From: Cheilinus undulatus
Taxonomy: Eukaryota; Chordata; Actinopteri; Labriformes; Labridae
Direction: 5' to 3'
Length of the DNA: 64,000 nt
NCBI RefSeq assembly: GCF_018320785.1
Contig: NC_054869.1
Coordinates: 34,264,289-34,328,288 of the forward strand
Positions 36,301-46,130 of this stretch are shown one piece after another. Both the position numbers and the translations under genes were made by a program. Below the pieces are notes generated by a model. The model searched no databases. It had not been told where the DNA came from and saw only the letters and a program-made list of their open reading frames with translations. Positions within the stretch are counted from its first letter, which is position 1; each line of letters opens with the position of its first letter.

Positions 36301-37497
36301 AAGACATGCAACAAATAGCTAACCTGACAGGCCAGATGTGTGTCTTTTTTTGAAAAGAAAACAGCTCAGGGCTGTTCTTTGTTCTTCTTTTAACGAAGAA
36401 ATTTCGTCAAGTTCTGATAAATCTGACGTTATAGCAGCATCCAGGCTAATCTCTTCCACCATAATTGCACTGGCCTCCTGTTGATGCTTGCTTACGTCAC
36501 GACTCTGCCACGTCCAAAAGTACTGCCCCTCGACGCTGATTGGTCCTGTCACTTTCTAACCAGCTCCAAACTATTCAGACGGGAGCTTTGCAAGATGGAT
36601 TTGCCAGCTTTTGGTCTGTTCACAGACAATCCAGAACTGCAGCAAACACTGCATTAAAAATGCTTTTCACTGATTGGTCATGTGGATTGAAAACTTGTTT
36701 CTGCGACAACATTCCAGTTAGTTTGGATGTTACACTGTATTTGTTAAGCTGAGCCTTGCATCTCTGTGTTTCAACCAAACGGTGGCACAACTTACATAAC
36801 TTACTTATAGCTGGTGCCACATGCTACTTGTTCCTATTATAGTTTGTTTCTACATTTCTCTCATTGACCTCTTAATTTCTGTCTTTAGGAAGGCAGCATC
36901 CTGCTCACTCACACTGGTAAATCTGCTGGCACCATCACTCCCAGATCTCCATCTCCTGTCAGGGAGTCCTTGCCTGTTGACAGGCGGATAGATCTGACCT
37001 TCAATCAGGCTCAAGGATCGGCAGGTGGCCCTGGTGTAGGTGAAGAGAAGGAACCAGAAAAGTATTCAAAGCCTGGTACCCAGCATGACTCTGGCTCTGA
37101 GCGTAGTTCCTGTTCCCAAAAATCACCAGACAAGGCTTCTATTAGTAAAACTTTTCAGACTCTAACAAACCAACCAAAGAACAACAGCAACTCTCATAAA
37201 AGCAACGCTTCCAATGGATACAGCCTCCACAAGAGCTATGCGAACAGCCATGCCTCCCATAGCAACGGGCCTCATGGTGGATCGTCGGGAAGATCAAGTG
37301 TTAGTGACATTATAAGTGACAGGGCAGGGTCTGTGGGATCAGTGGGGTCAGGGAGCAGGGGGCAGGGAAAGCTAACAACGGTCAGTCAGTCAGGGTCAGA
37401 GGGGTCAGATGGGAAAGCCTATCTTGGGAGGGAGACTCTGGAACAGATCAGGTCTCTGGTCAGTCTGGGAGGGCAGTCAGACAATGATTCCTTCTGA
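27063..37497 (+). CDS. cep78: Centrosomal protein of 78 kDa (CEP78)
   Basis: Centriole/centrosome protein needed for normal cilia; human CEP78 loss causes cone-rod dystrophy with hearing loss, and it works with the EDD-DYRK2-VprBP ubiquitin ligase complex. Fifteen coding exons join in phase: 27063-27324, 27473-27648, 27861-27933, 28030-28133, 28238-28412, 28492-28605, 28857-28918, 29032-29134, 32621-32699, 32887-32929, 33091-33234, 33376-33453, 33913-34094, 35352-35514, 36889-37497 (788 residues; human about 690-720). Residues 88-322 form the leucine-rich-repeat region ([35 protein letters not shown]-like [20 protein letters not shown]). An acidic stretch ([17 protein letters not shown], exon 12) precedes a coiled coil (about 446-500), then the conserved [17 protein letters not shown] and [14 protein letters not shown]. 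The ATG at 27063 follows the exon's acceptor and aligns with the human start. The Ser/Gly/Asn-rich last exon has no clear counterpart I recognise. Confidence 0.95.
27473..27648 (+). CDS. cep78: cep78 exon 3
   Basis: Acceptor CTTTTCAG, donor GTAAAAA. It encodes [20 protein letters not shown] and [11 protein letters not shown], nearly identical to the human segment; start of the leucine-rich repeats. Phase 1 in, 0 out. Confidence 0.93.
27861..27933 (+). CDS. cep78: cep78 exon 4
   Basis: Acceptor TTCTAG, donor GTTTGTT (non-consensus but GT), 73 nt. Encodes [20 protein letters not shown], one leucine-rich repeat. Confidence 0.9.
28030..28133 (+). CDS. cep78: cep78 exon 5
   Basis: Acceptor TTGTTTCAG, donor GTATCGG, 104 nt. 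Encodes [20 protein letters not shown] and [15 protein letters not shown], a leucine-rich repeat aligned with [17 protein letters not shown]. Confidence 0.93.
28238..28412 (+). CDS. cep78: cep78 exon 6
   Basis: Acceptor TTTCTTAG, donor GTGAGTG, 175 nt. Encodes [20 protein letters not shown] and [16 protein letters not shown], matching [10 protein letters not shown] and [11 protein letters not shown] in human. Confidence 0.93.
28492..28605 (+). CDS. cep78: cep78 exon 7
   Basis: Acceptor TTGAACAG, donor GTAAGAA, 114 nt. Encodes [20 protein letters not shown] and LDIRSNPLV, the last leucine-rich repeats. Confidence 0.93.
28857..28918 (+). CDS. cep78: cep78 exon 8
   Basis: Acceptor GTTTTACAG, donor GTGAGTG, 62 nt. 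Encodes [20 protein letters not shown], the amphipathic segment that follows the repeats. Confidence 0.9.
29032..29134 (+). CDS. cep78: cep78 exon 9
   Basis: Acceptor GTGTAG. Two donors are possible: GTAAGG at 29125 or GTATGTG at 29135. The second keeps TVRI(G), matching ATIRIG in human, and gives the phase 1 that exon 32621 needs. Encodes [12 protein letters not shown] and a basic stretch. Confidence 0.85.
29450..31006 (-). mobile_element. Tc1/mariner element with DD37E-type transposase
   Basis: Ends read (CAC)TGCGTTCCACATTATTATGC inwards and CACGTTCCACATTATTATGC from the right; inverted repeats of about 200 bases. TA on both sides (29448-29449, 31007-31008). The transposase is on minus. 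In cep78 intron 9. Confidence 0.88.
29785..30724 (-). pseudogene. Tc1/mariner transposase, one frameshift
   Basis: The N-terminal frame (30724-30284) ends soon after LLTDECR, the first catalytic Asp. The second frame (30315-29785) continues with [10 protein letters not shown] and FNPTENLW, the second Asp and the Glu. I count 37 residues between these two, not 34. The overlap near 30284-30315 marks a single frame shift. No other stops interrupt the two halves, so decay is recent relative to the copy at 1723-3227. Confidence 0.85.
32621..32699 (+). CDS. cep78: cep78 exon 10
   Basis: Acceptor TCTGCTGCAG, donor GTGAGGA, 79 nt, phase 1 in and 2 out. The chosen frame gives [16 protein letters not shown] across the junction, like SGFLPWRTAERAKRHRG in human. 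The 3.5 kb intron before it holds a Tc1 element. Confidence 0.82.
32887..32929 (+). CDS. cep78: cep78 exon 11 (43 nt)
   Basis: Acceptor TTTTGTGACAG, donor GTGAGTG. Encodes [14 protein letters not shown]. Small, but in phase with both neighbours and flanked by strong sites. Confidence 0.8.
33091..33234 (+). CDS. cep78: cep78 exon 12, acidic segment
   Basis: Acceptor GAAATTAG, donor GTTGGTT, 144 nt, phase 0. Encodes [17 protein letters not shown], the counterpart of the SSSEVEEVDDSSESV acidic stretch in human. Confidence 0.85.
33376..33453 (+). CDS. cep78: cep78 exon 13, start of coiled coil
   Basis: Acceptor ATGCCCTGCAG, donor GTTAGGA, 78 nt, phase 0. Encodes [20 protein letters not shown], a charged heptad-like helix aligned with LEECLKQLKEERVIRLK. 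Confidence 0.88.
33913..34094 (+). CDS. cep78: cep78 exon 14, coiled coil end and conserved helix
   Basis: Acceptor TTTCAATCAG, donor GTGGGTT, 182 nt. Encodes [14 protein letters not shown] and [20 protein letters not shown], almost identical to human [20 protein letters not shown]. Confidence 0.93.
35352..35514 (+). CDS. cep78: cep78 exon 15
   Basis: Acceptor TTTTTTTTCAG, donor GTAAGGG, 163 nt. Encodes [14 protein letters not shown], matching GQLATMAGIDQSDF, then a Pro/Ser/Arg-rich stretch. Confidence 0.92.
35684..36010 (+). mobile_element. Tc1-like element, solo left end
   Basis: TACAGTGCATTCAGAAAGTATTCAGACCCCC and GTTGCAGCCTGATCTTA, then CACCTTGATTGGAGTTCACC, are the well-known 5' end of a fish Tc1 family. 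No right end or transposase follows. In cep78 intron 15. Confidence 0.7.
36319..36613 (-). mobile_element. RecQ-like-leader repeat, copy 1
   Basis: On minus it holds the GACGAGGGGCAGTACTTTTG-type leader and an ATG at about 36446 followed by [17 protein letters not shown] and [17 protein letters not shown], then ends at GGCCTGTCAGGTTAGC. Related copies lie at 43999-44572 and 61432-61908. Non-autonomous: no transposase. Confidence 0.6.
36889..37497 (+). CDS. cep78: cep78 last coding exon, low-complexity C-terminus
   Basis: Acceptor TCTGTCTTTAG, 609 nt to the TGA at 37495-37497. Encodes [10 protein letters not shown] and a long Ser/Asn/His/Gly-rich region ([32 protein letters not shown]), ending NDSF. 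Probably disordered. Confidence 0.88.
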   Translation, partial: EGSILLTHTGKSAGTITPRSPSPVRESLPVDRRIDLTFNQAQGSAGGPGVGEEKEPEKYSKPGTQHDSGSERSSCSQKSPDKASISKTFQTLTNQPKNNSNSHKSNASNGYSLHKSYANSHASHSNGPHGGSSGRSSVSDIISDRAGSVGSVGSGSRGQGKLTTVSQSGSEGSDGKAYLGRETLEQIRSLVSLGGQSDNDSF

Positions 37498-38210
37498 CCA
37501 GAGAAATTATTAACTGCTCCTTCTCTGTGCCTTGTCCTTCAGGTGAATGTAGTTATTTCTTTAGATTGATGGTCACTTCAGGAATGTCTGTGATGTAGAT
37601 TTTATACATATATTTTTTAAGTATATCTTTCAAGCTTTAGGAGAAGTTAAACGAGGATTCAGGCTTGTTTATTGTGTTGGTTCACTTAAGGGGAAAACAT
37701 GAGAAGTCAATCTGACATGTTGCTTTACAGCCAAAGTAAAGGCAGGTTTAAAGGTACTATACAAGTAAAATCTAAACTAACACATTCATAAATGCCAAAC
37801 ATTGCTAAGATCCTTAATTTATACCTTTTTCTGTAAAGCATTTATTTTTTTATTTAGTGTGAGATTACACATTTATGGCTCCAGTCTAATGCCACATCAG
37901 TCAAGTCCCATTTAAAATACATCGATCAGTTTCTTAAATGCAGTTCTGTTATGTGGCAAAATAAATCAAACCTCAGAGACAGACCAAATCCTAGAGCAGT
38001 TTTAAGTACTTCCTTCCTTCCTTTCAAGGTCCTTTTCTATTGGCTCTTTTAACTTTTTCAATCAAATGCTGAATTTAGTTCCATCATTTATTACTTTTTT
38101 ATTTTTAAAAAGGCTTTGATGATATTGAATGTTCACTTTGTTGGGCTTAAAAGGGCATTCTGCACTGCTCTAAAGTGTTTGTCAATAAACCTGGTTGCAT
38201 TTTACATTTC
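37498..38210 (+). other. cep78: cep78 3' UTR with poly(A) signal
   Basis: AT-rich sequence after the stop codon. AATAAA at 38184-38189 is followed within 30 bases by GT/T-rich sequence, giving a likely cleavage site near 38205. Confidence 0.65.
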
Positions 38211-38419
38211 TGAGAATCAGAGTTTCATCGTTGAAATAGTGTGAAAATATTAAGAATGCATTAACACCAGCGTTTCCTTATAGTCAAATATATATCCTGT
38301 TTATGCCAGTGACACATAAAAAACTAACAGCTCAACTAACATAAAAGTTTCATTCATAAAATCAGAGGGATGAAACATACTGTAAAGCCAAAGAGACTCA
38401 AGACTGAAATTTTGTATTT

Positions 38420-39250
38420 AAGTGATATTGGTAAGGTACCTCTAAAAATGTAATACAATGTAAATTTTTTATTCTGTAATTAAATTCAGAAAGTGAAACT
38501 TCCATATCTTCTAAATTCATTACAAAGTGAAATATTTCAAGCCTTTTTTACTTTTAATCTTTATGATAATGGCTTCAAGATCATAAAAAATCAGAACTCC
38601 CGTAACTCAGAATATAAGAACATTACATAAGACTAGTCAAAAAAGGAGTTATAACAGAAATCTTGACCTAGAAAAGCTTAGTTTTGTACTGAATCAATAC
38701 TTTGTTTTTGGCTCCTTTGGCATGAATTACTGCATCAGTGAAGAATGGCATGGAGGCGATCAGCCTGCTGTTCTGCAAAGGACTGTGAAAAATTTGGCAT
38801 TGCTCAGTGGTCCAAAGTCCTGTTTTTCAGATAAAGTCAAGTTTGCAGTTGATTTGGAAATCAAGGTCACAGAATTTGGAGGAAGACCAGAGAGGCACAG
38901 AATCCAGGGTGCTTGAAGTCAACTGTTGAGTTTCAAAAGTCAGTGATTGGGACGCCAGCCCAGCAGTGCCACAGGCTGACTGCCTCAATGCCACGTCACA
39001 TTGATACAGTAATTCACACAAAAAGAGCCCAAGACCAAGTAATGAGCTCATTAATCAGCATGCTTTCAGAAGGTTAATATTTTTATTATGGAAATATTTG
39101 ATTGATTGGTCTCATGTAATCTTCTACTACTTTCAGGGACTGGGAGTTTTGATTTCAATGAGGGACTGGGAGTTTTGATTTCAATGAGCTGTAAGATTTA
39201 ATTTAAACCACAGAGGCTTGAGATATTTTAATTTATGTGTAATTTATCTA
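38420..39250. mobile_element. Internally deleted DNA transposon with long inverted repeats
   Basis: AAAGTGAAACTTCCATAT, CATGAATTACTGCATCAGTG and GGCATGGAGGCGATCAGCCTG on the left are a very common fish element end. ACAGTAATTCACACAAAAAGAGCCC near 39009 and the AT-rich end near 39230 are its inverted counterpart. The middle keeps a fragment (TTGCTCAGTGGTCCAAAGTCC); most of the transposase is gone. Family probably Tc1/mariner-like. Confidence 0.55.
39136..39187 (+). repeat. Exact 26-bp tandem duplication
   Basis: Two identical copies of a unit starting GGGACTGGGAGTTTTGATTT (39136-39161 and 39162-39187), within the right arm of the deleted element. Identity suggests a recent event. Confidence 0.85.
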
Positions 39251-41100
39251 GTATAAATAAAAGCCACAGTTTGTGTGATCCTATGTTTTTTACATGAAGC
39301 TGCATTTACTGTCAAAGCTTTATGTGTTGTTAGAAAATGAGTTCCTGCTGTTATTTTTCTGCTCCTCTTCACCATGGGCTGGAATTTTTCCAGAAAATAT
39401 CTTGGTCCTGTGTCTAGCACCTCATCTAGAGGAGATGCCTCTTTGTGGAGAATGTAAGCTCCCCGAAAAGGACCAAAATGTGTTTACTACACTTTGCTGT
39501 TTACAGTCTCTTTTGGTGCTGTATCCTGAGAAACCCTAAAATGTGACCAAAGCACGACTTTGTGGGTTAGAGTGGAACAAAGTGTTCTTTTGGCGTGTGT
39601 TTCCCATTAAAAGTGAGCACAAACACCAGCTAAAGCCAAAGTTCATAATGTTACTTTCCTATGTGGTACTTTTTACTTCATACACCTGATCAGGGTGTGA
39701 TGAAAGGGATTTTTTTGCAGCATTAACAATTAACATCCCTTATGCTTTTGAAAACATTTAAAGTGAGAGTATGCTGGTTTTGAAAGAAAATATATCCTCT
39801 TGTCTTTTTAAAAATAATAGAGATCATATAAACAGATCTATTACTGATACATTCACTGCTTTTAGGACTGGATTTCAGTTACATAACAGTTCTTACAACC
39901 CTGGTTTTTGCTCTTTGAGTCATTTTCAGGCATTTGCATAGTAAAAACAAAGGCATGAATACAATTAGATCAGACAACTCCAGTTTGAAAATGGTTATTG
40001 CAGATTTGTTTTACATGTAGAATTTGAGGAGTGATAAGATAATACTTCAAACACCACTTCAGAGCCTAAAAGTGGATGCCAGAGTGCTGGTGGGTTGAAA
40101 GCAAAAGTATTGTGCAAGGTCAAGGCCGAGCATAGGAACAGACTGGGAATATTGCAGCTTAAATAGACCACTAATCAGGAGGATGTTTATCAGGTGACTG
40201 GATAATGTTAAGTATCAAGTAGGAAATCAGCATAGCGAAGTTTTCTGTCTTAACTCTTTAGCAGATGTTGCCAAATTTACAAAAATACAACTTTAAGTAA
40301 CAATACAGCTGGGAAAGGAAGATACCTTTTCTTTAAATGAACAAAATACACTTTTTTCCCCAAAGATGTTGCGGATTAAAGGAATGGAGCCAGAAGGAAA
40401 TGCAGAGGGAGCTGAAGACATTCATTACAAGCTTGAAATCCCAGGGTGTGGCTCTCTATGTTTTCCTAGCATGCAATTTGTGGAGCAGGTTGTTAAGTAA
40501 GTGTTGGAGTGAAGCTCCTTCTTTCAAAAACGCTTGACCTCTGTGTGAAGGATGACTGAGTGTGTCGCTTTATGAGGTCAGTAAACTAAAGGTCAGTCCA
40601 TTTTTCAAAGGATGATTTGACTCTCTAACCTTAATGTTGGATTGATTACCATGCCTCTTCCCAACAGGAACAGCTTTGCCTTTATAAAGGGTGTTTTCTG
40701 TACCTACAAGAAAATAATATGGAGGAGTATCACCCAAATCAGTCTATAAAGCAAACAGCGACGCTGAAACTACTCTGATCAATGATGTTTATATGAACAA
40801 CATGTCAGCTCACCGACCTTACTGCGTATCTGTTCAAATTGACCATGGTATCTTAGTTAATTACCATTAGTTAATAACCATTTGGTGACATAATACGTGA
40901 GTAAAATGGTTATGCAGATGACACACAACTGTGCATCACTGCTTAACTGCATGATACTACAGCCAAAAATGTATCTATTATCATTACTCTATCAATAAAT
41001 CAATGGTTAAACAAACTTTTTTTGAAGTAATATCAATCCCTAAAAAAACACAAATACTTTTAATAATTGGTGACAAAACTCGGGTAGGAATTCCTGGCAC
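39250..41100. other. Spacer between cep78 and cdo1, first part
   Basis: No gene seen. The short open frames at 39294-39539 and 40337-40537 have no recognisable domain and no splice or promoter support. Confidence 0.45.
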
Positions 41101-42400
41101 TATTTGAATCAGATATTTATTTTGAGCCCTTTATGAATAAGAAGAAGCTTTTTTGACTAAAAAAAAAAAAACCTCTTTAATTTCAATGTGAAACAAGATT
41201 TCTACGAAGTTATGTCAAATAAAAATAAGTAAGGTAAAATAAGTGACTGCATGAATATTTACCTCTTTCAAGTCAGTATTTAGCAGATGTACCTTTGGCT
41301 GCAATCACAGTTCTGAGTCTGCGTGGATAGGTCTCAATCAGTCTTGCACATCTGGACACTGAAATTTTACTCCATCATTCTTTGCAAAACTGCTCAAGTT
41401 CTATCAGGTTGTACAGGGATCAGGCATGAACTGCCCTTTTCAAGTCCAGCCACAAGTTTTGTATTGGATCGAGGTCTAGTCTTTGATTCCGCCACTCCAG
41501 AACATTCACCTTGTTGTCTTGAAACTGTTTCTCTGTAGCTTTCACTGTATGCTTTGGGTCATTGTCTTTCTAGAAAATAAATCTTCCCTATGGCTGTAGT
41601 TCTCCTGCAGACTGAATAAGATTGCCCTCCAGGATTTTCCTATATTTTGCTGCATTTATTTAACCCTCAACCTTTACAAGCCAGGGCAGACTGTTGAGAA
41701 GCATCCCCATGATATGATGCTGCCACCACTGTGCCTCACTCTGGGGATGTGTGTTTGTGGTGATGTGCATTATTCGGTGTCTTTTGTCTGATGGCCAAAA
41801 AGCACCATTTTGGTCTGATCAGACCAAAGAACTTTCTTCCACTTGACCATGGAGTCTCCCACATGTCTTTTGGTGAACTCTAGTTGAGATTTATTCTGAG
41901 TTTTCTTGAACAGTGGTTTTCTTTCTCTTTGCCCCTCTCACATAAAAGCTTTGGCTGATGAAGAACCTGGATACAACAGTTATTGTATCCAGAGTCTCTT
42001 CCATCTCAGCTGATGAAGTTTGTAACTCCCTCAGAGTAGTCATAGGTGTCTTGGTGGCCTCTCTCATTAGCCTCCTTCTTGTACATTCACTCAGTTTGTG
42101 AGGACGACCTCATCTAGACAGATTTACAGGGGTGCCATATTCCTTCCATTTTTTGATGATGGATTTTTTTTTCAATAATCTTTTCTCCGAGTTTCTTGGA
42201 GTATTGTTTTGTCTTCATTGAGTAACAGTAGCCAAGAATACTGATTAACCAGTGACTTAACCTTCCAGACACAGATGTCTGCAATAACGTGACACACATC
42301 ACTGCACTCAGGTGATCCCCATATAAAATCACTAAAGAAATAAAACATCCAAAGGGGTGAGTACTTTTTAAAGATATTGTAAATACTTCCGCACTTCTTC
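41100..42400 (-). mobile_element. Tc1-like element, decayed
   Basis: TTTAGCAGATGTACCTTTGGC and CAATCAGTCTTGCACATCTGG on plus are the complement of a common fish Tc1 transposase C-terminus (counterparts of the WP.QSPDLNPIENLW region near 41440-41500). MKTKQYSKKLGEKIIEK near 42180-42220 is its N-terminus. Many stops. Ends approximate. Confidence 0.65.
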
Positions 42401-42449
42401 CTGAAACTTCCAATGTCCTATGGAGTTGAAATACACTTAATGCTTTCAT

Positions 42450-43990
42450 AGTGTAGAATGAGTATTTGCAGCATGCTCTTAATCACCATGTCCAACATCT
42501 CCCCTGCAGCAGGAGTAACAGGCATATAAAACGACTAAAGAAATAACCCAAGTGTTCTTTGATTGTTTTGTTGGCTTTTTTGGTCATAAAAGAGTCATCA
42601 GTCAGTCAGTTTCATAAGCAGCTAACTCCTAACAGGAGCTTTATTTGATAACTGCTTCCACTGAAAGTTTAAAGTTGCTGAAGTTGCAGAGTAAGGGCTT
42701 TATCATTCTCATGTTATAAAACAATGAGCTGTCATGCAACACTGAGTTGATAGCAGAGCTGATCATATGTACTATTAGCTGTATTAATGTGTGTGTTCAC
42801 TATCAATGTCCTGAGGTTACTTCGATAAGAGTATTATCAAAGCTCTTCCGCTTCTTTAGGTGCCATAGAAAAGTCTACTACACCGGCTTTTTGTTATCTT
42901 CACAGGGGAACTTTTCCAGACTCCACTTTGCACTTTCACTCCCCGTGTTAGAACAAAGTATGGGGTGAGAGAACTGTGTAGAAATGCCCCCTGTTTTATG
43001 ATGTCTACCATTAACTGTAGCTGTACCGCATATATGAAGACCACTACAGCAGTACCTGCAAAGAACAATGTGATTAAGCTGACGCTACCAAATCATCAAA
43101 TGAAAATTACACACCTCTATTATAAATGGAAAACAGCTAAGAAAAATCACCCAAGGTCATTATCAACACAAATAAAAATTTCATTTATTGGCTGAACATT
43201 CAGTGTTTGGTTGGTAAAATTGACAGTGCAAATGTCTATGTTGGTCTGAACTAAGTATAGTTAAACTAAACCTTTGAAAGTGTTAAGATATTTTGTATCA
43301 TGACAGAGGTGCAGTTACTCTTGTAAATCTGTGGTAAGGTGGGCCTGCGCTGTGAAACCAAAGCAGAGAATCAACCTCATAGCAAGGCGATGCATACCGA
43401 TGAATAGTATACATGATGCACCCTTCAGGAACTCCTTATGTCAAAGACGGGAACTCTAACTCGGTGGATAACTTCACTCATGGTGCAATGTGTGAAGCAA
43501 CAAGAATCTAACAGAAACATGAGCAGAAGAACCCCATCAAGGATCACTGTACAACAGACAACATCCAAACACAAACAAACACATAAAAAAAACCCAGCTA
43601 AAGGCGTCATGGTAACTCCACTCACACAACCCCCCAGATTCACAAACGCAAAGAGCAGAGCTTAGATGAATTGACTCTACAGAGCTGAACTAACACTAGT
43701 GGATCAACACTGCCAATAACTCCCAACACTTGAGACCATTTCACTCAGAATGAAGACACATTTACAGTTTGGAAGTAAAAATCAACTCAGAATTGTAAAC
43801 CCTGCGATATCAAAATTCCAGTTTTTTGCTGTTTTGGGATGTGATGTGGAATCATTCTCTCACTATGTGCTACTGTGTAGTCAACAAGGTGGAAAGAGTT
43901 CAAGAGTATTGTTCTCAAGTAAAAGTACAGTTACTCTGGTTAAAACTTTCTTTAGTAAAAGTTGTGATTTAAAAATTGTGTTCAAATAGT
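42450..43990. other. Spacer between cep78 and cdo1, second part
   Basis: No gene or recognised repeat. Open frames of 70-80 codons on both strands (for example 43438-43665) have no motif, splice site or promoter support. Confidence 0.45.
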
Positions 43991-43998
43991 ACAAGCAC

Positions 43999-44572
43999 CT
44001 GACCTTGCAAAGCAGATGGATACGCCCATTTCCTTGTTTTTCACTGGCAAATCCATCTTGTTAAGCACCCATCTGAACTGTTTGGGCCCAGTTAGAAAGT
44101 GACAGGATCAATCAGCGACGAGGGGCAGTACTTTTGGGTGAAGCAGAGTTGTGACGTAAACAAGCAGCAGCAAGAGCTGGTGCAGTTATGGAGGAAGAGA
44201 TTAGCGTGGATGCTGCAAAAGTGCCAGTTTTATCAAAACTTGATGACAGTTCTTTGTTAAAAGAAGAACAAAGAACAGCAGTGAGTTGTTCTCTTTTCAA
44301 AAATGACAAGACGAGTACTTCCATGTCTATAGTCGCCATGTTTCCCGTTATTCCTCAGTAGCTTCGCTCGTGCAGCCCAATAACTGCTACGTCATGTGTT
44401 TTGTTGCTCTTATTAGCCCATAGAGATGTGATAGAACGTTCATCCAATCACACTCCGAGTGTTTTTCAAAGCCTCTGCCTTTTCTCAAATGTTTCCTATT
44501 GAAGCTTTCCCAGATGGATGTGTGAAACACAGATGGATGTGTGAAACACATCCATCTGCCGTGTCAGGTTAA
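43999..44572 (+). mobile_element. RecQ-like-leader repeat, copy 2 (longest)
   Basis: The left end CTGACCTTGCAAAGCAGATGG is inversely related to the right end CATCTGCCGTGTCAGGTTAA. ATG at about 44190 opens EEEISVDAAKVPVLSKLDDS and [17 protein letters not shown], then loses homology. The right end carries a 19-base duplication (44511-44548) and a near-palindrome (44530-44558). Confidence 0.6.
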
Positions 44573-44579
44573 CAAGCAC

Positions 44580-45430
44580 CCAAAACATGACTTAATTACA
44601 GTAATCTGAGTAAATGTAATTAGTAATTTTTCACCCCTGGTCATAATTATTGTAAAATTGACTGTTTCTCCAGTTTTTGTTTTGTGAATTAGTTTAAATG
44701 ACAGTAGAACAATCTTGAAGTCAGAGAAAGGTCAACCTTTTTGATGAATCAACATCGGGTAATGTCCTTTCTGGTGTTTTTGTTGACAGCTTAGTAACTT
44801 AATAACTTCAGTAACAGCTTTATAACCTGATAGACTTCTCCATGATCTTGGATCACTACCTTAATATCAGGATATACACTGGTGAAGATAAAGGTACTCT
44901 TCGCTGTCTTGCATGGCCAATCAGGGCTCTAGTTTCATCATTGCATAACACTGGCTGTAGGACATCCTGTGGTTGACCTGGCTCAGAGAAAACATCAGGA
45001 GAGCAAACTAGTATGAACTTTCAGCAAAAGTAAATAATGAAAAAAGACCACTAATGACGTATGCCTTTCTTTGAGTAATCAGTCAATGTTCTGAGTAAAA
45101 AAAAGAGGCCAAATCCCAGAAAAACTACCACTCAGAAGGGAGATTAGTAAAGCCACAAAGTACAAAATGGCACAAGAAATACATTTTTAATGTCAGTCAT
45201 TGTACTGTTCATTTTATTTTTGTAACAATGGATTGTCACTGAGGTCTGACTGTCTCAGAAATCACAGAATACACTGACATTTTCCCAATTTAAACACACT
45301 ATAACAGAATAAAATTATATAAAGGAAAAAAAAAATAATGACAGAGCAAGAAAACAGATTTAGAATTTTTTCTTGTATTTCATCATTAACAACTCTTTAA
45401 GCTGATTATGTGCTACTGAGACAGATAATA
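44580..45430. other. Spacer between cep78 and cdo1, third part
   Basis: AT-rich; I see no gene, RNA or recognised repeat. Confidence 0.45.
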
Positions 45431-45439
45431 AGGTGGTGT

Positions 45440-46130
45440 ACTGATGAGGACAAAATTATTGCCCCCCTATAAAAATTTCAGTTTTTCCAAAGTGCTGTTA
45501 AACAAAGAAAATAATTTCAAACAATTTTTCCAAACATCCTAGTTTTATTTTGGATGCGTACATTATTTTAAAACTGAGGGTTATCTTCCAATTTACACAC
45601 AGTATATAAACTTGAGTAAGAGTTTGAGCTGTCACTGAGAAAACATCATGACATAAACAAAAGAAATCAATTTAGACCCGAAAAGAATTGTTAATGTCTG
45701 TAAAGCAGAAGAAGGATATACAAAGTTTTCACAGCGTTTCCAAGTGTCAAGAGCTGGAGTGAGAGATATCAAGAAATTCAAAGACTCTGGAAAGAAAACT
45801 AGTGAGAGATGTATCTAAAGACCCCAGAACAACTGCCAAGACATGTGATGTGAAGGACTTAGCTAAGACAGGGATTGGAGTCTCAAAAGAAAATAACCAC
45901 TAGAGCCCTGCACAAGAATGGACCAAGAAAAACTCCACCTCTGCAGAAGAGATACCTTCAAGCTAGACTGAAGTATGCCGAGGACAATCTGGAGAAAGAT
46001 CATGCATACTAGAATCATGTCCTGTGGTCAGATAAGACCAAACTAGAGCTCTTGGACCATAGAGATGTTGCTTATGAATGGAGAAAGAAGACAGGCTATA
46101 ACTCGAAGAACTGAATTGAACTTTTTTGAA
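45440..46130 (+). mobile_element. Tc1-like element remnant, plus orientation
   Basis: GAGGACAAAATTATTGCCCCCC is a Tc1 inverted-repeat end. Downstream plus-strand text (AAGAAATCAATTTAGACCCG ... GCTGGAGTGAGAGATATCAAG ... GACTCTGGAAAG) corresponds to a transposase N-terminus full of stops. Its right half is missing; an opposite-facing Tc1 copy abuts at about 46130. Confidence 0.6.

Noticed and set aside
36970..37497. Separate gene starting at ATG 36970
   Set aside because: It is the in-frame continuation of the last cep78 exon, which starts at the acceptor at 36888.
42114..42449. Minus-strand frame of 111 codons
   Set aside because: Its second half is the N-terminus of the decayed Tc1 transposase (KKLGEKIIEKK), so it is transposon debris, not a host gene.
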